DNA from: Erysipelotrichaceae bacterium
GTDB taxonomy: Bacteria > Bacillota_I > Bacilli_A > Erysipelotrichales > Erysipelotrichaceae
Length of the DNA: 5,105 nucleotides
Reading direction: 5' to 3'
Assembly: GCA_900759455.1 (NCBI GenBank)
Contig: CAAEVI010000020.1
Location: 1-5,105 of the forward strand
Shown piece after piece: positions 1 to 4,908 of this stretch (positions are counted from its first letter, which is position 1; each line of letters opens with the position of its first letter). The notes beneath the pieces were generated by a model, which saw only the letters and a list, made by a program, of their open reading frames with translations, ran no database searches and was not told where the DNA came from. The translations under genes and the position numbers were made by a program.

Positions 1-34
1 GTTTCCTGTCTAATGTCCTTGATTTAAATAAATA

Positions 35-77
35 GGCGATTATCAAAGGAAAATGATATTTCTACTTGACAATCGTC
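35..77. repeat. Imperfect inverted repeat upstream of the CorC-family gene
   Basis: The arms are 35-46 and 66-77. Their centres, CGATTATCAA and TTGACAATCG, pair with one A-C mismatch, and the stem extends outward by one G-U and one G-C pair. The 19-nt loop also holds a short A/T-rich inverted repeat (GAAAAT and ATTTC). No T-run follows, so it does not look like a terminator. It could be an operator or a structured 5' leader for the membrane protein gene. I do not recognise a known riboswitch class. Confidence 0.4.
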
Positions 78-105
78 ATTTCATAACAGAAAGGAAAAGG
101 CATAC

Positions 106-153
106 ATGAAGCATTTATATAGAAAACAGCGGCTTGTATGTCAGGAGAGTTAA
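106..153 (+). CDS. Possible 15-aa leader peptide (uORF)
   Basis: This is a short ORF encoding MKHLYRKQRLVCQES. It is preceded by purine-rich AAAGGAAAAGG at 90-100, five bases before the ATG, a plausible ribosome binding site. Its last codons cover the AGGAGAG (143-149) that serves the main gene, and it stops at 151-153, seven bases before the ATG at 161. That geometry would allow translational coupling or attenuation. The peptide is basic and resembles nothing I recognise. It may be a chance ORF, because 15 codons is too short for coding statistics. Confidence 0.3.
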   Translation: MKHLYRKQRLVCQES

Positions 154-160
154 CTATTAT

Positions 161-1432
161 ATGGACCCGGATTTATGGAAGCAAATATTTGTATTGATCG
201 TCTTGCTGCTTTTGTCAGCATTCTTCTCATCTGCTGAGACATCACTGGTTTCAGTCAATAAGATCCGCATGCGGACACTTGCGGATGAAGGAAATGCAAG
301 GGCAAGGCTTGTGTTGAAGATACTTGATAATCAGGCGAAGATGCTGAGCGCGATCCTGATCGGAAATAACCTTGTCAACACAGCAGCAGCCAGTATCGCT
401 ACTACAATTGCTTATTCGTTCGGAGGAGCGGCAGTCGGTGTTGCGACCTTTGTCATTACACTCCTTATCTTGATTTTTGGAGAAATTACCCCGAAAACGA
501 TGGCGACGGAACGTTCGGAGCGTATGTCGCTTGCTTATGCGCCTGTTATTTCGACACTGATGATGCTGTTGACACCGGTCATTGTATTTATCAATGCGTT
601 CAGTTTTGTGATTCTTCGCTTATTCGGTGCCGGGAAAGATACCGGCCAGCAGACACTGACAGAATCAGAGCTGCGAACGATCGTGGATGTCTCTCATGAA
701 GAGGGCGTCATTGAAAAAGACGAAAAGGAAATGATCAACAAAGTATTTGATCTGGGCGATGCCAAGGCAAAGGATGTCATGGTGCCCCGCGTACATGTTG
801 TGATGGCAAAACGAGACAGTACGTATCAGGATCTGATTGAGTTGTTCCGAAAAGAACAGTTTACGCGTATTCCGATTTATGATGATTCGGTAAGCAATAT
901 CATTGGTTTTGTCAATATGAAAGACCTGCTGCTGTATCAGGATCTGGATCATTTCGACATAGAAAAAATATTAAGAAAACCGTATTTTACTTATGAAAAC
1001 AAACCGGTCAGCGACTTGCTGTTTGAAATGAAACATTCGACATTTAACCTTGCGATCGTGATGGATGAATACGGGGAAATGGTCGGCATCATTACAGTGG
1101 AAGATATCATCGAAGAAATCGTCGGTGATGTGCACGATGAATACGATGCGATGGAAGAGACCAATATCGTACAGACAGGGGATCACGTTTATACCGTAAA
1201 GGGCTACCTCAGTCTGCATGATCTGAATAATGCCCTGCATCTTGATCTCAACAGTGAGAATTTTGACTCTGTCGGCGGTCTTGTCATCGACAGCCTGGGA
1301 CGTCTGCCGGAACCAAACGATGAGATCGTGCTGGATAACGGCATCCGTATCCAGGTAACTGTTTTGGAAAAGAACAGGATCGAAGAAGTTCGCCTCACTC
1401 TTCCAAAAAAGGAAAAAGAAGCGAAAGCTTGA
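161..1432 (+). CDS. CNNM/CBS/CorC-HlyC family membrane protein (likely Mg2+ homeostasis or efflux)
   Basis: The 423-aa protein has the full architecture of the bacterial hemolysin C/CorC-like family. An N-terminal CNNM (DUF21) membrane domain spans about 5-165, has several hydrophobic segments and carries FGEITPK around 106-112. A CBS pair follows (about 204-325), opening with KDVMVPR (204-210) and closing with the hallmark DEYG..GIITVEDIIEEIVGDVHDE (302-327). A CorC_HlyC domain occupies about 340-417. Family members such as Staphylococcus aureus MpfA are linked to magnesium export or tolerance, and CBS domains often bind adenine nucleotides; the 'hemolysin' name is historical. ATG 161 is preferred because AGGAGAG lies at 143-149; an in-frame TTG at 134 has no comparable site. 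The gene is monocistronic and followed by a terminator. The family call is firm, but the transported ion is inferred. Confidence 0.93.
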   Translation: MDPDLWKQIFVLIVLLLLSAFFSSAETSLVSVNKIRMRTLADEGNARARLVLKILDNQAKMLSAILIGNNLVNTAAASIATTIAYSFGGAAVGVATFVITLLILIFGEITPKTMATERSERMSLAYAPVISTLMMLLTPVIVFINAFSFVILRLFGAGKDTGQQTLTESELRTIVDVSHEEGVIEKDEKEMINKVFDLGDAKAKDVMVPRVHVVMAKRDSTYQDLIELFRKEQFTRIPIYDDSVSNIIGFVNMKDLLLYQDLDHFDIEKILRKPYFTYENKPVSDLLFEMKHSTFNLAIVMDEYGEMVGIITVEDIIEEIVGDVHDEYDAMEETNIVQTGDHVYTVKGYLSLHDLNNALHLDLNSENFDSVGGLVIDSLGRLPEPNDEIVLDNGIRIQVTVLEKNRIEEVRLTLPKKEKEAKA

Positions 1433-1445
1433 TAAAGGTCAAGGA

Positions 1446-1481
1446 AAGGCCATGATGGCATTGCCATTACGGTCTTTTTTT
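1446..1481 (+). terminator. Rho-independent terminator after the CorC-family gene
   Basis: Arms 1446-1459 and 1463-1476 form a 14-position stem with one A-C mismatch and two G-U pairs, closed by a 3-nt ATT loop. A run of seven T (1475-1481) follows. It starts 13 bases after the stop codon. Confidence 0.9.
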
Positions 1482-1497
1482 GTTACAGCATCAGTTA

Positions 1498-1503
1498 TAT
1501 AAT
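1498..1503 (+). promoter_or_regulatory. Candidate -10 box for the nitroreductase gene
   Basis: A perfect TATAAT lies 28 bases before the start codon and just downstream of the previous terminator. At 17-bp spacing the -35 position falls in the terminator T-run (TTTTTT), a poor match to TTGACA. The call rests on the -10 box and on the fact that the gene needs its own promoter here. Confidence 0.45.
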
Positions 1504-1530
1504 AAAGAAAGACGATAAGGAGGATATGAA

Positions 1531-2052
1531 ATGAACCGGGAATTTCTTGAAATAATCAAAACGCGCCGAAGCATTCGAAATTATAAGGCGGAAATGATCC
1601 CCAATGATCTTCTTGAGGCAGTCGTGGAAGCAGGTACATTTGCGCCGACGGCGATGGGGAAGCAGTCTCCGACGATCATTGCAGTGACAGATCCGATCTA
1701 TCGGGAAAAACTATCAAAGATGAATGCTGCGGTCATGGGCAGTGAGCAGGACCCGTACTACGGAGCACCTGTGATCATTCTGGTACTGGGGGATCCTTCT
1801 ATGCCGACCTTTGTCGAAGACGGAAGCTGTGTGCTGGAAAATATGATGCTGGCTGCACATGCCCTTGGACTGGGAAGTGTATGGGTAAACCGTGAGCGGC
1901 AAATGTTTGACAGTGAAGAAGGAAAAAATCTTTTAAAAGAATGGAATCTTCCAATTACCTTGAGAGGTGTCGGTGCAATCGCTTTGGGATATCCTTCCAA
2001 AGAAGCTCCGGTAGCAGCGCCGAGAAAAGAAAACTATATCGTCCGGATCTGA
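1531..2052 (+). CDS. Nitroreductase family flavoprotein
   Basis: The 173-aa protein has the size and motifs of the small FMN-dependent nitroreductase family, which uses NAD(P)H to reduce nitro compounds, quinones or other substrates in the cytoplasm, usually as a dimer. The N-terminal FMN phosphate-binding motif is TRRSIRNYK (11-19). The second flavin contact region is FAPTAMGKQSP (37-47). GLGSVWVN (113-120) and the C-terminal LGYP (152-155) complete the signature. The start is well supported by AAGGAGG at 1517-1523, seven bases before the ATG. The gene stands alone between two terminators. The physiological substrate cannot be deduced from the sequence, and no odd features are visible. Confidence 0.93.
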   Translation: MNREFLEIIKTRRSIRNYKAEMIPNDLLEAVVEAGTFAPTAMGKQSPTIIAVTDPIYREKLSKMNAAVMGSEQDPYYGAPVIILVLGDPSMPTFVEDGSCVLENMMLAAHALGLGSVWVNRERQMFDSEEGKNLLKEWNLPITLRGVGAIALGYPSKEAPVAAPRKENYIVRI

Positions 2053-2059
2053 TTCCTTG

Positions 2060-2090
2060 AAAACAGGTGAACGCCCAAACCTGTTTTTTT
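2060..2090 (+). terminator. Rho-independent terminator after the nitroreductase gene
   Basis: AAAACAGGT (2060-2068) pairs perfectly with ACCTGTTTT (2079-2087) around a 10-nt loop, and a T-run extends to 2090. It begins eight bases after the stop codon. Confidence 0.9.
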
Positions 2091-2105
2091 ACTGCTCATA
2101 GTCTG
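2079..2105 (+). promoter_or_regulatory. Weak sigma-K-like promoter candidate for the collagen-like gene
   Basis: AC at 2079-2080 is followed after 16 bases by CATAGTCTG (2097-2105). The Bacillus mother-cell sigma-K consensus is roughly AC, about 16-17 bases, then CATAnnnTA, so the last base mismatches. It lies about 35-40 bases before the start codon. The upstream element overlaps the preceding terminator, and such a short motif can arise by chance. No convincing sigma-A promoter is visible in this gap. Confidence 0.2.
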
Positions 2106-2138
2106 AATTGAATTAACGAGCAAAAAGGAGGAAGTGCA

Positions 2139-2432
2139 ATGAAGTATAATGGGCGTAAATTTGGCTGTGAACAAAATTGCGATTCATTTGATGCCGATTG
2201 CTGGGGATGCGATGAATGCAGCTGCACCTGTGAATCTTGTGAGTGCTGCATAGGTCCCAGAGGTCCGAGAGGACCTAGGGGTTGTGATGGTAAACCGGGA
2301 CCGCGCGGACCTCAAGGCATTCAGGGTCCTTATGGTCCGCAGGGACCTAAAGGAGAAAAAGGCGCAACCGGCCCGACCGGCCCTGCAGGTGCCATCGGTC
2401 CAACAGGACCAATGGGAGCCACGGCGGCATGA
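2139..2432 (+). CDS. Collagen-like protein, 5' part of an interrupted gene (97-aa truncated product)
   Basis: The start is clear: AAAGGAGG at 2124-2131, seven bases before the ATG. Residues 1-37 form a hydrophilic head with ten cysteines (10, 14, 21, 24, 27, 29, 31, 34, 36, 37). An unbroken Gly-X-Y region follows, 19 triplets from G39 to T95. The early triplets are charged (GPR, GPQ, GPK, GEK), shifting to threonine-rich GAT and GPT near the end. The frame ends abruptly in Ala-Ala-stop. Codons up to about 2422 belong to the collagen gene; the last two residues and the TGA come from the inserted element. Comparable Bacillota proteins (BclA type) are often spore-surface glycoproteins with a C-terminal globular domain, absent here. 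The missing continuation is the headless Gly-X-Y stretch at 4904-5105. A spore-surface role is inferred. Confidence 0.85.
   Translation: MKYNGRKFGCEQNCDSFDADCWGCDECSCTCESCECCIGPRGPRGPRGCDGKPGPRGPQGIQGPYGPQGPKGEKGATGPTGPAGAIGPTGPMGATAA
2418..2422. repeat. Left junction (attL core), direct repeat GCCAC
   Basis: GCCAC lies on a codon boundary in the collagen frame (GCC AC). The same five bases occur at 4904-4908 in the matching phase of the downstream Gly-X-Y stretch. Collagen coding stops making sense immediately to the right. The repeat is short, so the call depends on the restored reading frame and on the palindrome formed by the element ends. Confidence 0.7.
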
Positions 2433-2477
2433 CAGTATACGCTGATCATGATATATATGACAAAAGGAGAGATAGAT

Positions 2478-3026
2478 GTGAATAAAAAGATAAAAAAAAT
2501 AACATTGGCAGCAATGTTCTTGGCCCTGGGGCTGCTGCTTCCCTTTGTAACAGGACAGATTCCGCAGATAGGAAGCAAGCTGTTGCCGATGCATATACCT
2601 GTATATTTATGTGCTTTGATCTGCGGCTGGCAGTATGGAGGAATCATTGGTTTTGTGCTGCCGCTGCTTCGCTCGCTGCTGTTTGGAATGCCTGTCTTTT
2701 TTCCGTCCGCAACGGCAATGGCCTTTGAATTAATGACTTACGGTCTTGTTTTCGGCTATCTTTATCAAATATCTCGATGGAAGTGCATGCGCGCCCTTTA
2801 CCGCTGTCTGATTTCCGCCATGCTGGCCGGTCGAATCGTATGGGGCATTGTGCAGTGCATACAGTTTGGCATGATCGATACTCCTTTCACCTGGCAGCTG
2901 TTTTTCGCAGGTGCATTTGGTGACGCTGTTCTGGGCATCCTGCTGCAGCTGTTCCTGATTCCTTTCATCATGACGGCCCTACATAAAAGCGGCTTCTTTC
3001 AGCTGCAGCCTGATATGAGCAAATAA
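2478..3026 (+). CDS. ECF transporter S component (substrate-binding membrane subunit)
   Basis: This is a 182-aa, very hydrophobic protein with about five or six membrane segments, the usual size for an S component of an energy-coupling factor importer. The stretch KLLPMHIPVYLCALICGW (34-51), then the LPLLRSLLFGMP region (61-72) and AMAFELMTYGL (80-90), is typical of the ECF_trnsprt (PF12822-like) group. Such proteins capture a vitamin or similar micronutrient and work with EcfA/EcfA'/EcfT, which are not encoded here and would have to be shared from elsewhere. GTG 2478 is preferred: AAGGAGAG at 2464-2471 sits six bases upstream. An in-frame ATG at 2448 has no good site. The gene begins 45 bases after the truncated collagen stop with no terminator between, so the collagen promoter may drive it. 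The substrate is not determinable. Confidence 0.82.
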   Translation: MNKKIKKITLAAMFLALGLLLPFVTGQIPQIGSKLLPMHIPVYLCALICGWQYGGIIGFVLPLLRSLLFGMPVFFPSATAMAFELMTYGLVFGYLYQISRWKCMRALYRCLISAMLAGRIVWGIVQCIQFGMIDTPFTWQLFFAGAFGDAVLGILLQLFLIPFIMTALHKSGFFQLQPDMSK

Positions 3027-3028
3027 AG

Positions 3029-3057
3029 AATCTCTTTTTTAAAAAGAGATTTTTTTT
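3029..3057 (+). terminator. Rho-independent terminator after the ECF S-component gene
   Basis: AATCTCTTT (3029-3037) pairs with AAAGAGATT (3043-3051), with further A-T pairing possible into the loop, and a T-run reaches 3057. It starts two bases after the stop. It separates transcription of the S-component gene from the small gene and recombinase, which therefore need their own promoter. Confidence 0.85.
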
Positions 3058-3109
3058 GCTGCATGGAACAGGCAGGATAAAACATAAGCTTTTTAAGGAG
3101 GTGTTTTAT

Positions 3110-3292
3110 ATGTGTGATTTCGCTGAAAGAGATATTTGGGATGATCATTGTTTTCGCTGTGAGGATTGTCTTGTAACGCTGGTATTCAGCAATCAGGAGA
3201 AAACATTGACAGATGCAGTTTCGGAATATGTGCAGGCAAAAAGGCGTTTGAAGAAAAATATGCATGGTGAAGATAAAGAAGGAAACCAATGA
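3110..3292 (+). CDS. Unrecognised 60-aa cysteine-containing protein coupled to the recombinase
   Basis: The start is set by a strong ribosome binding site, AAGGAGGTG at 3095-3103, six bases before the ATG. The N-terminal part is acidic and carries Cys2 plus a C-x2-C-x2-C cluster (C14, C17, C20), which could bind metal or form disulfides. The C-terminal part is charged and basic (KRRLKKN) and probably helical. The stop overlaps the recombinase start as ATGA, implying translational coupling and a shared transcript. I do not recognise the family. A small gene coupled to a large serine recombinase is a reasonable candidate for a directionality factor or recombinase modulator, but that rests on position only. 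A terminator lies just upstream, so its promoter should lie around 3058-3095, where I see no convincing consensus. Confidence 0.75.
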   Translation: MCDFAERDIWDDHCFRCEDCLVTLVFSNQEKTLTDAVSEYVQAKRRLKKNMHGEDKEGNQ

Positions 3293-4881
3293 ACAAAACA
3301 ATTGCCGGCAATGATACAATATGGAAAATCTGCATCTATGTACGGCTTTCCAAAGAAGAAATCCGGAAAAACAAGACAGAAAGCGAAAGCATCATAAATC
3401 AGAAAAGCATCCTGTTGTCGTGGATCGATCAGTATTTCAGCACCGAGCGTCATACGGTTTACGGCATCTTTGAAGATGACGGAATCAGCGGAACAGATGA
3501 TGAAAGAGAAGGATTTGTCCGTATGCTGCAGGTATTGGAACAACAAAAGGCAAACTGTGTGATCGTCAAATCATTATCACGGGCGTTTCGCAATTATGCC
3601 GATCAGGGATATTATCTTGAAGAATATTTTCCATCCCGCAGAATACGGTTTATATCAATGATGGATACTTTCGTCGACACATTCAAGGATCAGTGGAATA
3701 TCTATAATCTCGATGTACCGATGCACGGGATATTGAATGATCGTTATGCCGCTTCAACTTCTCATGCTGTACGAAAGACACTGAATGACAAGCGTGCCAA
3801 AGGAAAGTTCATCGGCGCATTCCCGCCCTGGGGATTTCTGAAAGACCCTCAGGATCATAATCATCTCATCGTCGATCCATTGCTTCGCGATCTGATCTGT
3901 GAGATCAAAGACTGGCTGTTATATGAAGGCATTAGTCCGTCGCAGGCCGCGAAGCGTCTCAATGCCATGGGGGTACCGAATCCTTTAAAGTATAAACAGT
4001 TAAAAGGTGATCATTATGCTCATCCTTTTGCCGCGGAAAACGACGGTATGTGGACCGGCAGCTCACTGAAGAAAAGCATTCTCCATCCGGCATTGGCCGG
4101 GCATCTCGTACAGGGAAAACAAAAAGTCATCAGCTATAAGATTCATGAAAAGATCAATGTCAAAGAAGAAGACTGGTTTAAAATGCAAAATACGCATGAA
4201 GCAATTATTGCTCAGTCAGAATATGATGCCTTAAACGAACTTTTAAAGAAAAAAAATCGCTCATGCAAAAGAGGAAAGCCGCATCTGTTCTCAGGAAAAA
4301 TATACTGCAGTAAATGCAGAAAAGCGCTGCATCGCTCCTGCAGCGGTAAACATGTCTATTATAAATGCAGGACAAAAACGGAGAAAGGCTGCGGAGACTG
4401 TTCGGTATCTATCAGAGAAGACCGACTCAGTTCTGTCGTTCAAAAAATAATGGCAAGATTGATTGAACTGAACATAGCGGAGGAAGGGATACCAAAAGAT
4501 GTTCATAAAAGCATGAAAAAGACGGAAATCGAAAAACTGCAGGATGAACGAAAAAATATACGAAAAAAATACAAAGGTATCAGAAATGTTTACGATGAAC
4601 TGTATACAGACCTCAAGCTCGGAAATCTGACAGAGGAAGAATATAAACGGATGCGTAAAAACTATAAAGTCAAAATGACATACTATGAGCATATGCAGCG
4701 GGAGCTGGCGGAAAAAGGAATACAGCTGCAGAAAGAAGAAGAAACGCAGAGAGAAGAAGCACAGAGAGAAAGCATTTTGACAGAGCTGGATCGGCCTGCG
4801 GTTGTTTCTTTTATCAGTCGTATTGAGGTTGGGCCAAACAAAAAGATAAAGATATGGTTTTCATTTAACGAAAAGACATGA
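3289..4881 (+). CDS. Large serine recombinase (site-specific integrase/excisionase)
   Basis: The 530-aa protein has all the parts of a large serine recombinase. The resolvase-like catalytic domain (about 12-150) starts with KICIYVRLS, giving the nucleophile S21 and R19. EDDGISGTDDEREGF (62-76) and VKSLSRAFRN (93-102) are the other conserved blocks. The recombinase domain follows (about 160-300), with GAFPPWGF at 176-183. A zinc ribbon carries C340, C343, C360 and C368. A highly charged coiled-coil region lies at about 410-490, and the tail ends in ISRIEVGPNKKIKIWF. Such enzymes join or separate attP/attB pairs by cutting at a central dinucleotide, with direction set by a partner protein. The start overlaps the preceding stop, and AAGGA at 3279-3283 is a moderate binding site. 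It appears intact and likely active. It ends 22 bp before the right core. Confidence 0.95.
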   Translation: MNKTIAGNDTIWKICIYVRLSKEEIRKNKTESESIINQKSILLSWIDQYFSTERHTVYGIFEDDGISGTDDEREGFVRMLQVLEQQKANCVIVKSLSRAFRNYADQGYYLEEYFPSRRIRFISMMDTFVDTFKDQWNIYNLDVPMHGILNDRYAASTSHAVRKTLNDKRAKGKFIGAFPPWGFLKDPQDHNHLIVDPLLRDLICEIKDWLLYEGISPSQAAKRLNAMGVPNPLKYKQLKGDHYAHPFAAENDGMWTGSSLKKSILHPALAGHLVQGKQKVISYKIHEKINVKEEDWFKMQNTHEAIIAQSEYDALNELLKKKNRSCKRGKPHLFSGKIYCSKCRKALHRSCSGKHVYYKCRTKTEKGCGDCSVSIREDRLSSVVQKIMARLIELNIAEEGIPKDVHKSMKKTEIEKLQDERKNIRKKYKGIRNVYDELYTDLKLGNLTEEEYKRMRKNYKVKMTYYEHMQRELAEKGIQLQKEEETQREEAQRESILTELDRPAVVSFISRIEVGPNKKIKIWFSFNEKT

Positions 4882-4882
4882 A

Positions 4883-4906
4883 GGCGGTGCTTATCAAGCT
4901 GCCGCC
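4883..4906. repeat. Inverted repeat in the right arm of the element, next to the recombinase stop
   Basis: GGCGGT (4883-4888) can pair with GCCGCC (4901-4906) through five Watson-Crick pairs and one G-U. GCTT (4889-4892) pairs with AAGC (4896-4899). The loop is ATC and a single T is bulged. No T-run follows. It may be part of the recombinase recognition arm, or it may fold in the recombinase mRNA 3' end. GGCGG recurs inverted at the core and again at the left element end (2423-2427). Confidence 0.5.
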
Positions 4907-4908
4907 AC
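4904..4908. repeat. Right junction (attR core), direct repeat GCCAC
   Basis: This is the second GCCAC, in the same codon phase of the downstream Gly-X-Y frame as the left copy is in its own. The regular Gly-X-Y pattern begins immediately after it, at 4910, while the preceding codons (Gly-Gly-Ala-Tyr-Gln-Ala-Ala) do not follow it. Confidence 0.7.

Larger units (their letters stand above)
2423..4908 (+). mobile_element. 2,486-bp serine-recombinase element inserted in a collagen-like gene
   Basis: The segment is bounded by in-phase GCCAC repeats. It carries an ECF S-component gene, a 60-aa small gene and a large serine recombinase gene, all on the plus strand and aligned with the interrupted gene. 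Removing 2,486 bp joins the collagen halves in frame: a Gly-Ala-Thr triplet completed across the junction is followed by Gly-Ala-Ala, Gly-Pro-Ile and Gly-Pro-Thr. The ends joined as in a circle give TGCCGCC-AC-GGCGGCA, a perfect palindrome around a non-palindromic dinucleotide. The recombinase gene lies 22 bp inside the right core. This is the layout of a minimal integrative element or of a developmentally excised one. No other mobility, replication or phage genes are seen. Confidence 0.8.

Noticed and set aside
66..71. TTGACA as a -35 box
   Set aside because: No acceptable -10 box lies 16-18 bases downstream, and the hexamer is part of the inverted repeat arm.
134..160. In-frame TTG at 134 as the start of the CorC-family protein
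   Set aside because: ATG 161 has AGGAGAG at suitable distance and gives the usual family N-terminus directly before the first membrane segment.
2139..2432. Reading the 97-aa collagen-like ORF as a complete, self-standing gene
   Set aside because: It ends abruptly mid-repeat with no C-terminal domain, and a headless continuation with the same register and composition lies after the recombinase.
2448..2477. ATG 2448 as the start of the ECF S component
   Set aside because: It lacks a good ribosome binding site, while GTG 2478 follows AAGGAGAG by six bases and begins a typical basic N-terminus.
2184..2647. Reverse-strand ORFs across the collagen and ECF genes
   Set aside because: They are antisense shadows of two well-supported plus-strand genes and lack ribosome binding sites or recognisable motifs.
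3056..3109. TTG 3056 as the start of the small protein
   Set aside because: It would overlap the terminator T-run; ATG 3110 has a near-perfect ribosome binding site.
2428..4881. CATGA (2428-2432 and 4877-4881) as the crossover direct repeat
   Set aside because: The phases differ, and the join would keep the TGA stop right after the collagen segment.
2423..4887. GGCGG (2423-2427 and 4883-4887) as the crossover direct repeat
   Set aside because: The two copies are in different codon phases; joining there throws the collagen frame out and soon meets a stop. The GCCAC pair restores it seamlessly.
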